Shown: positions 17,293 to 26,676, counted from the stretch's first letter. The stretch is DNA of 64,000 bases from Achromobacter spanius (GCF_003994415.1 NZ_CP034689.1:5828001-5892000); one strand, 5' to 3'. Program-made: numbers and translations. Notes: generated from the sequence alone by a model not told the origin.

Positions 17293-19910
17293 TGAACCAC
17301 TCGTACCGCAAGACCCTGCCCGGCACCCGCCTGGATTATTTCGATGCGCGCGCCGCCGTCGAAGCCATCGCGCCCGGCGCCTACGCGGGCCTGCCCTACA
17401 CGTCGCGCGTGCTGGCTGAAAACCTGGTGCGCCGCTGCGATCCGGCGATGTTGACCGATGCGTTGAAGCAGTTGATCGAACGTCGCCGCGACCTGGACTT
17501 TCCGTGGTTTCCGGCGCGCGTGGTCTGTCATGACATTCTGGGCCAGACCGCGTTGGTGGACCTGGCGGGGCTGCGCGACGCCATCGCCGAGAAAGGTGGC
17601 GACCCGGCCAAGGTGAACCCGGTGGTGCCGGTGCAGTTGATTGTGGACCACTCACTGGCCGTGGAATTCGACGGCACCGACCCCGACGCCTTCGCCCGCA
17701 ACCGCGCGGTGGAAGACCGCCGCAACGAAGACCGCTTTCATTTCATCGACTGGACCAAGCAGGCCTTTCGCAACATCGAAGTCGTGCCGCCGGGCAACGG
17801 CATCATGCACCAGATCAACCTGGAGCGGATGTCGCCGGTGATCTACACGCAAGACGGCGTGGCGTTTCCCGATACGCTGGTCGGCACCGACAGCCACACG
17901 CCGCACGTGGACGCGCTGGGTGTCATCGCCATTGGCGTGGGCGGCCTGGAAGCCGAAAACGTGATGCTGGGCCGCGCGTCGTGGATGCGTCTGCCGGACA
18001 TCATCGGCGTTGAACTCACGGGCCGCGCGCAGCCGGGCATCACCGCCACCGACGTGGTGCTGACGCTGACCGAATTCCTGCGCAAAGAAAAGGTCGTGGG
18101 CGCGTATCTGGAGTTCTACGGCGAAGGCGCCGCCAGCCTGACCTTGGGCGACCGCGCCACCATCTCGAACATGGCGCCGGAATACGGCGCGACGGCCGCG
18201 ATGTTCTCGATTGACCAGCAAACCATCGACTACCTGCGCCTGACCGGCCGCGAAGACGAACAGATTGCGCTGGTGGAAACCTATGCCAAGACGGCGGGCC
18301 TGTGGTCCGACAGCCTGGCGACCGCCGAATACGAGCGCGTGCTGCGCTTTGACCTGTCGACCGTGGTGCGCACGCTGGCCGGCCCGTCCAACCCGCATCG
18401 CCGCCTGCCGGTGTCCGACCTGGCCGAACGCGGTATTTCCGGCGTGGTGGAAAACGAGCCGGGCTTGATGCCTGACGGCGCCGTCATCATCGCCGCCATC
18501 ACCAGCTGCACCAACACCAGCAACCCGCGCAACGTGATCGCCGCCGGCCTGCTGGCACGCAACGCGCGCCGCGCCGGCCTTGCCCGCAAGCCCTGGGTGA
18601 AGAGCTCGCTGGCGCCCGGCTCCAAGGCCGTGCAGTTGTACCTGGAAGAAGCCGGGCTGCTGCCCGATCTGGAAGCCCTGGGGTTTGGCGTGGTGGCGTT
18701 TGCCTGTACCACTTGCAACGGCATGTCTGGCGCGTTGGACCCGGTGATTCAACAGGAAATCATCGACCGCGATCTTTATTCCACCGCCGTGCTGTCCGGC
18801 AACCGCAACTTCGACGGCCGCATCCATCCGTACGCCAAGCAGGCGTTCCTGGCCTCGCCCCCGTTGGTGGTGGCCTACGCCATTGCCGGCACCATCCGTT
18901 TCGACATTGAACGCGACGTGCTGGGCGTGGACGCCAGCGGCAAGGAAATCCGCCTGAAAGACATCTGGCCCAGCGACGAAGAGGTCGACGCCATGGTCAA
19001 GGCGGCGGTCAAGCCGGAACAATTCCGCAAGGTCTATGCGCCGATGTTCGGCATTCAGGAAGACCGCAAGGCAGGCGTCAGCCCCTTGTATGACTGGCGC
19101 CCGCAAAGCACCTACATTCGCCGTCCGCCGTACTGGGAAGGCGCGCTGGCGGGTGAACGCACGCTGCGCGGCATGCTGCCGCTGGCGGTGCTGGGCGACA
19201 ACATCACCACCGACCACCTGTCGCCGTCCAACGCCATTCTGATGGACAGCGCGGCAGGCGAATACCTGCACAAGATGGGCCTGCCCGAAGAAGACTTCAA
19301 TTCCTACGCCACCCATCGTGGCGACCACCTGACCGCGCAACGCGCCACCTTCGCCAACCCCAAGCTCTTCAACGAGATGGTGACGAACGACGACGGCACG
19401 GTGAAGCAGGGATCGCTGGCGCGCGTGGAACCGGAAGGCCAGGTGATGCGCATGTGGGAAGCCATCGAAACGTATATGCAGCGCAAGCAGCCGCTGATCA
19501 TCGTGGCGGGCGCGGACTACGGCCAGGGCTCGTCGCGCGACTGGGCGGCCAAGGGCGTGCGGTTGGCGGGCGTGGAAGCCATTGTGGCCGAAGGGTTTGA
19601 ACGCATCCACCGCACCAACCTGATCGGCATGGGCGTCCTGCCGCTGGAATTCAAGCTCGGCGTGAACCGCAAGACGCTGGCGTTGGATGGCACCGAAAGC
19701 TATGACGTGATCGGTGAACGCAAGCCACGCGCCGACCTGACGCTGGTGATCCACCGCCGTAACGGCGAGACGGTGCAGGTGCCGGTGACGTGCCGCCTGG
19801 ATACGGCGGAAGAAGTCTCCATCTACGACGCGGGCGGCGTGCTGCAACGCTTTGCGCAAGACTTCCTGGAAGCCGAATCCGTGGCGGGCGCCACCAAGAA
19901 GGCTGGCTGA
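17292..19910 (+). CDS. acnD: Fe/S-dependent 2-methylisocitrate dehydratase (AcnD-type aconitase)
   Basis: An 872-residue aconitase-family enzyme. Cluster ligands are visible in SCTNTSNP and ACTTCNG, and the swivel domain carries GADYGQGSSRDWAAKG. It is paired with prpF, which is the hallmark of the AcnD variant: AcnD dehydrates 2-methylcitrate and PrpF isomerises the product in the methylcitrate route of propionate breakdown. Two adjacent ATGs exist (17289 and 17292). GGAGG ends one base before the first, so the second, four bases away, is the better start. No prpB or prpC is nearby, so either those lie elsewhere or this copy serves another tricarboxylic acid. Confidence 0.9.
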   Translation: MNHSYRKTLPGTRLDYFDARAAVEAIAPGAYAGLPYTSRVLAENLVRRCDPAMLTDALKQLIERRRDLDFPWFPARVVCHDILGQTALVDLAGLRDAIAEKGGDPAKVNPVVPVQLIVDHSLAVEFDGTDPDAFARNRAVEDRRNEDRFHFIDWTKQAFRNIEVVPPGNGIMHQINLERMSPVIYTQDGVAFPDTLVGTDSHTPHVDALGVIAIGVGGLEAENVMLGRASWMRLPDIIGVELTGRAQPGITATDVVLTLTEFLRKEKVVGAYLEFYGEGAASLTLGDRATISNMAPEYGATAAMFSIDQQTIDYLRLTGREDEQIALVETYAKTAGLWSDSLATAEYERVLRFDLSTVVRTLAGPSNPHRRLPVSDLAERGISGVVENEPGLMPDGAVIIAAITSCTNTSNPRNVIAAGLLARNARRAGLARKPWVKSSLAPGSKAVQLYLEEAGLLPDLEALGFGVVAFACTTCNGMSGALDPVIQQEIIDRDLYSTAVLSGNRNFDGRIHPYAKQAFLASPPLVVAYAIAGTIRFDIERDVLGVDASGKEIRLKDIWPSDEEVDAMVKAAVKPEQFRKVYAPMFGIQEDRKAGVSPLYDWRPQSTYIRRPPYWEGALAGERTLRGMLPLAVLGDNITTDHLSPSNAILMDSAAGEYLHKMGLPEEDFNSYATHRGDHLTAQRATFANPKLFNEMVTNDDGTVKQGSLARVEPEGQVMRMWEAIETYMQRKQPLIIVAGADYGQGSSRDWAAKGVRLAGVEAIVAEGFERIHRTNLIGMGVLPLEFKLGVNRKTLALDGTESYDVIGERKPRADLTLVIHRRNGETVQVPVTCRLDTAEEVSIYDAGGVLQRFAQDFLEAESVAGATKKAG

Positions 19911-19978
19911 TTTTCATTTGGACAGGCGGGTGCCCACGCGCCCGCCGCCTTCAACATTCCAGACATCAGGACAACCCC

Positions 19979-21163
19979 ATGGCCCATGCTCCCCAGACGA
20001 AAATTTCCGCCACCTACATGCGGGGCGGCACCAGCAAAGGCGTGTTCTTCAAGCTTGACGACCTGCCCGAATCCGCGCGCGTGCCAGGCCCCGCGCGCGA
20101 CGCGCTGCTGCTGCGCGTGATCGGCAGCCCGGACCCCTACGGCAAGCAGATCGACGGCATGGGCGCGGCCACGTCCAGCACCAGCAAGACCGTGATCATC
20201 GGCAAGAGCACACAGCCGGATCACGACGTGGACTACCTGTTTGGCCAGGTCTCCATCGACCAGCCGTTCGTGGACTGGAGCGGCAACTGCGGCAACCTGT
20301 CGGCCGCCGTCGGCCCGTTTGCCATCACCAACGGCCTGGTGGACCCGGCGCGCGTGCCCGACAACGGCGTGGCCGTGGTGCGCATCTGGCAGGCCAACAT
20401 CAAGAAGACCATCATTGCGCACGTGCCCATGACCGACGGCGCGGTGCAGGAAACCGGCGATTTCGAGCTGGACGGCGTGACGTTTCCCGCCGCCGAGCTG
20501 CAACTGGAATTCATGGACCCGGCCGAAGACGGCGACGGCGGCTCGATGTTCCCCACCGGCAACCTGGTTGACGACCTGGAGGTGCCGGGCGTAGGCACGT
20601 TCAAGGCCACGATGATCAATTCCGGCATCCCGACCATCTTCCTGGACGCCGCCGCGCTGGGTTACACCGGCACGGAATTGCAGGACGACATCAACAGCGA
20701 CGCCGCCGCCTTGGCCCGCTTTGAAACCATTCGCGCGCACGGTGCGCTGCGCATGGGCCTGATCGAAAAACTGGAAGACGCCGCCAGCCGCCAACACACG
20801 CCGAAGGTCGCCTTCGTTGCTCCGCCCAAGGCCTACGTGTCATCCAGCGGCAAGCAGATCGGCGCGGGCGACATCGACGTGCTGGTGCGCGCGCTGTCCA
20901 TGGGCAAGCTGCACCACGCGATGATGGGCACGGCATCGGTGGCCATCGCCACCGCCGCGGCAGTACCCGGCACGCTGGTCAACCTGGCCGCCGGCGGCAC
21001 CGACCGCGACAACGTCAACTTCGGCCACCCCTCCGGCACGCTGCGCGTGGGCGCGCAAGCGCAGTTGGTGGACGGCGAATGGAAAGTCACGAAAGCCATC
21101 ATGAGCCGCAGTGCGCGGGTGTTGATGGAAGGGCGGGTACACGTGCCGAACGTCGGATTCTGA
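19979..21163 (+). CDS. prpF: 2-methylaconitate cis-trans isomerase PrpF
   Basis: A 394-residue member of the PrpF family. Typical segments are YMRGGTSKGVFF at the N-terminus, DWSGNCGNLSAAVGPFA and the C-terminal SRSARVLMEGRVHVP. It isomerises the AcnD product so that it can be rehydrated. It lies 68 bases after acnD and ends the operon. PrpF-like proteins can also act on related unsaturated acids such as oxalomesaconate or aconitate, so the substrate depends on what the operon is really for. Confidence 0.9.
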   Translation: MAHAPQTKISATYMRGGTSKGVFFKLDDLPESARVPGPARDALLLRVIGSPDPYGKQIDGMGAATSSTSKTVIIGKSTQPDHDVDYLFGQVSIDQPFVDWSGNCGNLSAAVGPFAITNGLVDPARVPDNGVAVVRIWQANIKKTIIAHVPMTDGAVQETGDFELDGVTFPAAELQLEFMDPAEDGDGGSMFPTGNLVDDLEVPGVGTFKATMINSGIPTIFLDAAALGYTGTELQDDINSDAAALARFETIRAHGALRMGLIEKLEDAASRQHTPKVAFVAPPKAYVSSSGKQIGAGDIDVLVRALSMGKLHHAMMGTASVAIATAAAVPGTLVNLAAGGTDRDNVNFGHPSGTLRVGAQAQLVDGEWKVTKAIMSRSARVLMEGRVHVPNVGF

Positions 21164-21182
21164 ACCTGAATTGATCCCCTCC

Positions 21183-21206
21183 GGTTGCGAGCAAACACTC
21201 GCAACC
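21183..21206 (+). terminator. Hairpin after prpF
   Basis: GGTTGCGAG-CAAACA-CTCGCAACC forms a nine-base-pair stem 19 bases after the prpF stop. The next bases are CCCCCTATTT and a short T run comes only later, so it is an imperfect intrinsic terminator. Confidence 0.5.
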
Positions 21207-21717
21207 CCCCTATTTACCGGGTTTTTAGGCCTCAAGGGTAGACGCCGCCGTCGTCTGTCCCTATACTTCTGGGCTGTTGTTATTCATCACCGGACCCTGA
21301 CGATGCATCGTCATCCCAGGGCACCCGTCACACGGCTGCGCACAGCGGCCCGGCGCCAGCGCCGAAACACCACCACCCAGCCGCCAGGCTTATACCGGCG
21401 GCTGCGGAACAAAAACCTGCTTACCCAGCAGGACCATTGCTCACCGCATTGAGCTGCGCCTGCATCTAGGGCTTCGAGCTACGGCGTCGAATCACGCGTT
21501 CCAACTACGCGCTCGAACGACGTCTTCGTTTCCATGATGCGCCGGCCCAATGCCGCAGCAAGACACCATTACGGTGTGTCTTGTGTCTTGTCCACCCCGG
21601 GCTGCCATCCCCTGCCCGGGCGGGCAGGCACGTGATCGCGCGCGCGAAACGTACAAGCCCTGCGCTCGCGATCAATGGTGTTTCGTGCCTGGCCGTCTAC
21701 GAGCAAGGACCTACACG
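21207..21717 (+). other. Long leader region before the symporter gene
   Basis: No gene is credible here. The region contains a stem-loop at 21559-21583 (CAAGACAC paired with GTGTCTTG), a nearby self-complementary CCCGGG pair around 21598-21623, and four loosely repeated TCGA-ACG units at 21473-21527. These may belong to a structured 5' leader, but nothing matches a known riboswitch that I can recognise. Confidence 0.4.
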
Positions 21718-23406
21718 ATGCAAGAGAGTGTTTTCTTCCAGTTATCGGCCACCACGGCCATTTTGTTGCTGGCCGGCTTCTACGGCGCCACGTTCCTCAT
21801 GTCGCTGTTCATTGGCGAAAAAAACGAGAACGTGGATGGCTTCATGGTGTCCAACAACGCGGTCGGTTTCGGCCTGTCGGCCGCCAGCATGATCGCCACC
21901 TGGATTTGGGCGGCGTCCTTCTACGCCAGCGCCACGTCCGGATTCAAGTACGGCTTGTCGGGCCCGCTGCATTACGGCTTCTGGGGCGCCTTGATGATTC
22001 TGTTCATCTACCCCTTCGGCAAACGCTTCAGACAACTGGCGCCCAAGGCGCACACACTGGCCGAAGTGATCCATGCGCGCCACGGCACGTCCAGCCAGAT
22101 GATCATGGCGGTGTCGAACATTGTGGGCAGTTGCATCAGCCTGATGGTGAACTTCACGGCGGCAGGCGCGCTGGTGTCGATACTGAGTCCGCTTACGTTC
22201 ATCCAGGGCGTGCTGATCGCCGGGCTGGGCGTGCTGACCTACACGCTGTGGTCGGGCTTTCGCACATCAATCATGACCGACTTCGCACAACTGGCGGCGA
22301 TGATCATCGCCGCCGTCATCATCATTCCGCTGATCTTCTTCAACGCAGGCGGGCCAGACTTGCTGCAAGCCAACATGTGGCGCTTGAGCAGCGATCAGGC
22401 CGACTTCTATTCGACCAAAGCCATCCTGGAACAAGGCGCGCCCTACTTCGTGGCGGTGCTGGCCTATGCCATCGGCAACCAGACCATCGCGCAACGGCTA
22501 TTTGCCGTACGGGAAGACCTGATCAAGCCCACGTTTCTGACGGCCACCATCGGGTATGGCGCAGTGGTGATCGGGCTGGGCATGCTGGGCCTGTTGGCCT
22601 TGTTCGTGGGGCTTGAACCCGCCAACGGCGACATGAACAACATCATTCCGCAGATGGCATCGACCTACCTGCCTCCGTTTGGCATCGCGCTGTTCTTCCT
22701 GCTGGTGGTGGGCTCGCTGTCGTCCACCGCCGATTCCGATCTGGCTGCGCTGTCGGCAATCGTCATGACCGACGTCTACGCCAAGAACCTGGCGCGCGGT
22801 CGCCCGGACCCGCGCCGCATGCTGTGGTGGGGACGCGCCACCATGATCATCGCCACGATGATTGGCGTGATCTTCGCAAGCCTGCGCCTGGACATCCTGG
22901 TCATGCTGGTGTTCGTGGGCGCGTTGTGGGGCGCCATCGTCTTTCCGGTGATCGCCAGCTTTTATTGGGACCGCGTCAACAACCGCGCATTCGTCTGCTC
23001 GGTGCTGTCCGCCGTGGCGCTGTTCACGATCGCGCGCTTTGAGCTGCTGCCCATGACAGGCGTGATCGCGGTGTTCTTTGAAATCTGCGCGGCCGTGGGC
23101 GGCGGCGTGGTGTTGGGCCTGATGACGTTCGGCTTCTTCGGTCGCACGGCCGCGATTGCCGTGGGCACGATTGGTGTCGTCGTCATGCTGCCCGCCTTCA
23201 TCGGCAACTTGCGCGACTACATCGTGCTGTTGGCATCCCTGACGGCCTATGGCGCCAGCGCCATCGTGTGCGTGGCGCTCAGCCTGCGCAACCGCGAACG
23301 CTTTGATTTCACGCTGCTGGCAGACCGCGTGACGTCGTTTCATCACGAGCACGAGGTCATGTTGAAAACGCCGTCCTCAACGCTCGCCCCCGACGCCGCG
23401 CAATGA
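21718..23406 (+). CDS. Sodium:solute symporter family protein
   Basis: A 562-residue membrane protein with about 13 hydrophobic helices and SSS-family features: SMIATWIWAASFYASATSGFKYG near helices 2-3, SGFRTSIMTDFAQL, and SLSSTADSDLAALSAIVMTDVYAK. It imports a small solute, possibly a carboxylate, amino acid or urea-like compound, with sodium. ATG 21718 was chosen because the first helix begins directly after it. The 40-residue gene downstream is probably its small partner. No metabolic gene is attached. Confidence 0.88.
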   Translation: MQESVFFQLSATTAILLLAGFYGATFLMSLFIGEKNENVDGFMVSNNAVGFGLSAASMIATWIWAASFYASATSGFKYGLSGPLHYGFWGALMILFIYPFGKRFRQLAPKAHTLAEVIHARHGTSSQMIMAVSNIVGSCISLMVNFTAAGALVSILSPLTFIQGVLIAGLGVLTYTLWSGFRTSIMTDFAQLAAMIIAAVIIIPLIFFNAGGPDLLQANMWRLSSDQADFYSTKAILEQGAPYFVAVLAYAIGNQTIAQRLFAVREDLIKPTFLTATIGYGAVVIGLGMLGLLALFVGLEPANGDMNNIIPQMASTYLPPFGIALFFLLVVGSLSSTADSDLAALSAIVMTDVYAKNLARGRPDPRRMLWWGRATMIIATMIGVIFASLRLDILVMLVFVGALWGAIVFPVIASFYWDRVNNRAFVCSVLSAVALFTIARFELLPMTGVIAVFFEICAAVGGGVVLGLMTFGFFGRTAAIAVGTIGVVVMLPAFIGNLRDYIVLLASLTAYGASAIVCVALSLRNRERFDFTLLADRVTSFHHEHEVMLKTPSSTLAPDAAQ

Positions 23407-23436
23407 TGCACCTGCCTCAACAACAAGGAGATTGAT

Positions 23437-23559
23437 ATGTGGTTGACCGCCTATTTTCTGATCTGGCCGGCGATATCCGCGGCCATTCTGGCGATCTTGT
23501 GCGTGACGCTGTGGAGGGATATCAGCGCGGCGAAGCAAAGCGGAAAGTCAATGATCTGA
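23437..23559 (+). CDS. Small membrane protein, putative transporter small subunit
   Basis: A 40-residue protein with one hydrophobic helix (LTAYFLIWPAISAAILAILCVTLW) and a charged tail. AAGGAG lies seven bases before ATG 23437, and the gene begins 30 bases after the symporter stop. Small single-helix proteins next to sodium:solute symporters occur in related bacteria and may act as accessory subunits. Its last 12 bases overlap the convergent thioesterase gene. Size and position support a real gene; function is inferred. Confidence 0.7.
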   Translation: MWLTAYFLIWPAISAAILAILCVTLWRDISAAKQSGKSMI

Positions 23560-24087
23560 CGCTGCGGCCAGCACCTTCAACACCGCCGCCCCCGTCGCGA
23601 CCACATTGCCCGCGACGCTCAATTCCCCGCGCATGAACACCAGGCTGGACGTGGCGCGCAGCAACTGCCCGCGCACTTCCAGGAACTGACCCGCGCGGGC
23701 CGGCGCCAGGAAATGCGTGTCCAGTTGCACGGTGACGCACGGGCGGCGGTCCAGGGCTTGCCAGGCGATGGCGCTCAGGCCGTGGTCCAGCAGTGCGGTC
23801 AAAAGGCCGCCGTGCACCACGCCGGCGGGGTTCAAGTGATCGGCAGTCGCCAATAATCCGTACGCCCAGGCTTGCGCTTCACTGCGCATCCCTTCACTGC
23901 GAACCCCTTCACTGCGAACCCCTTCACTGCGACCCCCTTCACTGCGACCCCCTTCACTGCGACCCCCTTCATCCTGCACCCCTTCCCTGCGTACCCACAA
24001 CGGCCCGATCAAGCCCGCGAATCCAGGCAGTGTCTTGCAATGCCAACCCTCGGCGGCAAGTGATTCGGCGGTGACGGGTGGCGGCAT
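23548..24087 (-). CDS. PaaI-type hotdog thioesterase with internal tandem repeat
   Basis: A 179-residue acyl-CoA thioesterase-like protein. The hotdog core includes HLNPAGVVHGGLLTALLDHGLS, which holds the family motif, and VQLDTHFLAPARAGQFLEVRG. Between the first strand (GPLWVRRE) and the core lie six five-residue units of the form G(G/V/M)RSE, encoded by a 15-base tandem repeat. ATG 24087 follows the IclR stop by four bases, so the two are probably co-transcribed. It likely hydrolyses a CoA thioester made by the divergent ligase operon. Confidence 0.82.
   Translation of the reverse strand: MPPPVTAESLAAEGWHCKTLPGFAGLIGPLWVRREGVQDEGGRSEGGRSEGGRSEGVRSEGVRSEGMRSEAQAWAYGLLATADHLNPAGVVHGGLLTALLDHGLSAIAWQALDRRPCVTVQLDTHFLAPARAGQFLEVRGQLLRATSSLVFMRGELSVAGNVVATGAAVLKVLAAASDH
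23880..23969. repeat. 15-base tandem repeat, six copies, in frame within the thioesterase gene
   Basis: Six consecutive units of CACTGCG(A/C)(A/C/T)CCCCTT-like sequence, all 15 bases long and differing by one or two bases. Unit length is a multiple of three, so copy-number change would only add or remove five residues. Units near one end are more alike, consistent with recent slippage. Confidence 0.9.
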
Positions 24088-24091
24088 GGGT

Positions 24092-24892
24092 TCAGCTCCG
24101 GGTGGACAACAGTTGCGATAGCGTGTGCGCTTCGGCTTGCAGGTCCTTGGCCAATGCATGCGCGCGGGCGTCGTCCAATTGCTCGGCCAGCCCTGCCGCC
24201 ACCAAGGAGTGCGTCATGCGGTTGTGGCTGTTCAGCACCGGCACCGCAATCACGACGACGCCGTTGATGTAGTGGTTGCGGTCCAGGCTATAGCCGTCGC
24301 GGCGCACGGCGTCCACGTCTGCTTTCCATTCGGCGTAGTCGGGCGCCTGGTCCCAGCGCAGGGCCTTGAAGCGGCGTTCCAGTTCTTTGTCCGATAGCTC
24401 GGAAAACGCGGCAACCAGGCGGCCCGTCGCGCTGATCAGCGCGGGAAAGCGGCTGCCCACGTCCACATGCAAGCGGAACGGCGCGGTGGAACGCGACAGC
24501 GCCAGCACCACCATGTGCTCGCTGCCCGCCACTTCAACGCCGATCGCCGTGACATTCGCGGCGCTGGAAATCTTGTCCAGCACCGGCTGCACCAACGCAG
24601 GAAACGGACTGCTTTCGATCACGCTGCGCGCCAGCGTCAGCATGCCCACGCCCAGGCTATAGCGCTTGGTGCCGGGGTCGACTTTCACCAAGCCCTCTTC
24701 CACCAGCACGCGAAGAATGTGCAGGCAGGTGCTGGTCACCATGCCGAGCTCTTGCGAGATCGTCTTCAAGGTCATTGCCTCGCCACCACGGCCCAGCAAT
24801 CGCAGGATGGCAATCGACCGTGTCACCGCCGGCACGGCGCGCACGCGCGGCCCCGTGCCGGCAGCGGATTCCTGGGAACTGGCTTCACTCAT
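24092..24892 (-). CDS. IclR-family transcriptional regulator
   Basis: A 266-residue protein. The N-terminal winged helix covers about residues 22-85 (SIAILRLLGRGGEAMTLKTISQELGMVTSTCLHILRVL) and the C-terminal IclR effector domain contains ISATGRLVAAF and DRNHYINGVVVIAVPV. It is transcribed with the thioesterase and divergently from the ligase operon, and the perfect palindrome at 24967-24982 between them is its probable operator. The ligand is likely the free acid or CoA ester handled by that operon. Confidence 0.9.
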   Translation of the reverse strand: MSEASSQESAAGTGPRVRAVPAVTRSIAILRLLGRGGEAMTLKTISQELGMVTSTCLHILRVLVEEGLVKVDPGTKRYSLGVGMLTLARSVIESSPFPALVQPVLDKISSAANVTAIGVEVAGSEHMVVLALSRSTAPFRLHVDVGSRFPALISATGRLVAAFSELSDKELERRFKALRWDQAPDYAEWKADVDAVRRDGYSLDRNHYINGVVVIAVPVLNSHNRMTHSLVAAGLAEQLDDARAHALAKDLQAEAHTLSQLLSTRS

Positions 24893-24966
24893 CTGGCTCT
24901 CCGATTTTTATTGCGGCAAGCATACCTTGGGCGCGCTTTGGCCGGTGACCTCGAACCCGGCGTTAA

Positions 24967-24982
24967 ATTGTATATATACAAT
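24967..24982. promoter_or_regulatory. Perfect 16-base palindrome, probable IclR operator
   Basis: ATTGTATATATACAAT is self-complementary over all 16 bases and stands in the 169-base gap between the divergent iclR-type gene and the ligase operon. A looser ATTGACAAT follows at 24993. IclR proteins typically bind short AT-rich palindromes in such divergent regions. Confidence 0.7.
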
Positions 24983-25061
24983 CAATGGACGTTATTGACA
25001 ATTTAAAAGCCGACGCGCATAGTCTGTTCAACCGCTTGCCGACCCACACAGGTACGACGAC

Positions 25062-26657
25062 ATGACGACGTTGACGCAGACCACTTCTTACGCAGACGCC
25101 CAGGCGCTCTGCTCTCCGGACAAACTTTGGGAGCTGTTCGACGGCAATCGTGATTGCATGAACATCGCGCACGAATGCATCGATCGACACGCGGGCAAAG
25201 ACCAGCCCGCCATCATCCTGGTGCGGGCGGCGGGGGCTGATGAAACCTTCAGCTTCCAGCAGATTGCCGAGGCATCCTCCCGCTTTGCGCACTATCTGGT
25301 GGACCAGGGCATACGCCCCGGCGACCGCGTGGCGGTGATGCTGGAGCCCTCGCTGGCGTTCTACGTAGCGATGTTCGGGGCAATGAAGATGGGCGCGATC
25401 GCCGTGCCGCTGTTCACCCTGTTCGGTCCGGATGGCATCCGGCTGCGCGTGCAGGACTGCAAGCCCCGCATGCTGGTCACCAACGCGGAAAAGGCCCCCA
25501 TGGTGGCGGCCGCCGACGACATGCGTGTCGTCATCGCGGACGACGGCTTCGTCGCTACGCTGGCGCGCTATCCCGCGCACTACGACTGCAACACCCTGGC
25601 CGACGACCTGGCCATCTACCAATACACGTCGGGCACCACCCGCGAACTGCCGGACGCCGTGAAGCACACGCACCGCGCGCTGGTCACGCTGATGCTGGCG
25701 GCGCTGTACGGCACCGGCGTGCGGCCGGGCGACCGCTACATGTGCCCGTCGTCGCCGGCCTGGGGCCATGGCTTGTGGCACGGCACGCTTGCCCCCTTGG
25801 CGCTGGGCGTGACCATCGGCGCCTACGCCGGCAAGTTCAACGCCGAACGCCTGCTGCAAGCCTTGCAAGAGCACGGCTTCAACAACATCTCGGCCGCGGC
25901 CACGCACTACCGGATGATGCGCAACTCCGGCGTGGCCGGCCGGTATCGCTATCAGCTCGACAAGCTGTCCTTCACCGGCGAGCCCATCGACAGCGAAACG
26001 TCTGCCTTTGTCGAAGCCACCTTTGGCCGCCCCGTATGCAGCATGTACGGCACCACCGAAATCGGCGTGTGCCTGGTGAACTATCCGGGCGCGTCCGACT
26101 TCACGGTCAAGCCGGGGTCGCTGGGCAAACCCGTGCCGGGCTTGCGCGTGGAAGTGCAGGACGCCAGCGGCGCGCCCTGCCCGCCCGGCGTGACGGGCGA
26201 ACTGAAACTGTGGCGTCGCGACGCCTGGGTCGCCACCAAGGACCTGGGCCGCGTCGACGAAGACGGCTACTTCTGGCATGGCGGCCGCGCCGACGACGTC
26301 ATCATATCGGCCGGCTGGACGATGAGCGCCGTCGAAATCGAAGACGCCATCCTGAAGCATCGCGACGTGACAGAAGCCGCCGCCATCGGCGTGCCCGACG
26401 CCTTGCGCGGCCAGGTCGTGAAAGCCTTTGTGGTGTCGGCCCGCCCGGGCGACGACGCCTTCGTGGAAGAAATCCAGAACACCGTGCGCAGCCAATTGGC
26501 CCAGCACGAGTACCCGCGTCAGGTGGTGTTTGTGCCTGAACTGCCCAAGACGCCGGCCGGCAAGATCCATCGCCGAAAACTGCGCGAGCAAGAGCTTGCC
26601 ACCGCTGCCGCATCAACCCCCGACACCCCGAAAGCCGCGCCCGCCGCGCACGTCTGA
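25062..26657 (+). CDS. Acyl-CoA synthetase (AMP-forming)
   Basis: A 531-residue adenylate-forming ligase. The phosphate-binding motif is YTSGTTRELPDAVKHTH (near residue 187), a variant of the usual TSGTTGxPK. MYGTTEIG, GRADDVIISAGWTMSAVEIED and the C-terminal PKTPAGKIHRRKLRE with its catalytic lysine are all present. It activates a carboxylic acid to its CoA ester and opens an operon with a dehydratase, a CoA-transferase and a periplasmic receptor. The acid cannot be read from sequence; medium-chain, aromatic or alicyclic acids are all possible. Confidence 0.9.
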   Translation: MTTLTQTTSYADAQALCSPDKLWELFDGNRDCMNIAHECIDRHAGKDQPAIILVRAAGADETFSFQQIAEASSRFAHYLVDQGIRPGDRVAVMLEPSLAFYVAMFGAMKMGAIAVPLFTLFGPDGIRLRVQDCKPRMLVTNAEKAPMVAAADDMRVVIADDGFVATLARYPAHYDCNTLADDLAIYQYTSGTTRELPDAVKHTHRALVTLMLAALYGTGVRPGDRYMCPSSPAWGHGLWHGTLAPLALGVTIGAYAGKFNAERLLQALQEHGFNNISAAATHYRMMRNSGVAGRYRYQLDKLSFTGEPIDSETSAFVEATFGRPVCSMYGTTEIGVCLVNYPGASDFTVKPGSLGKPVPGLRVEVQDASGAPCPPGVTGELKLWRRDAWVATKDLGRVDEDGYFWHGGRADDVIISAGWTMSAVEIEDAILKHRDVTEAAAIGVPDALRGQVVKAFVVSARPGDDAFVEEIQNTVRSQLAQHEYPRQVVFVPELPKTPAGKIHRRKLREQELATAAASTPDTPKAAPAAHV

Positions 26658-26676
26658 CCCATCCCCAGGAGACATC

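Noticed and set aside
17652..19859. 735-codon open frame on the minus strand of acnD, and similar long frames elsewhere (for example 24963-26591, 40753-42426)
   Set aside because: High-GC coding DNA gives long mirror frames; their translations are repetitive His/Arg/Gln-rich and lack motifs, while the opposite strand holds clear enzymes.
23880..23969. Possible CRISPR array
   Set aside because: Units are 15 bases, contiguous without spacers, in frame inside a coding gene; this is a minisatellite.
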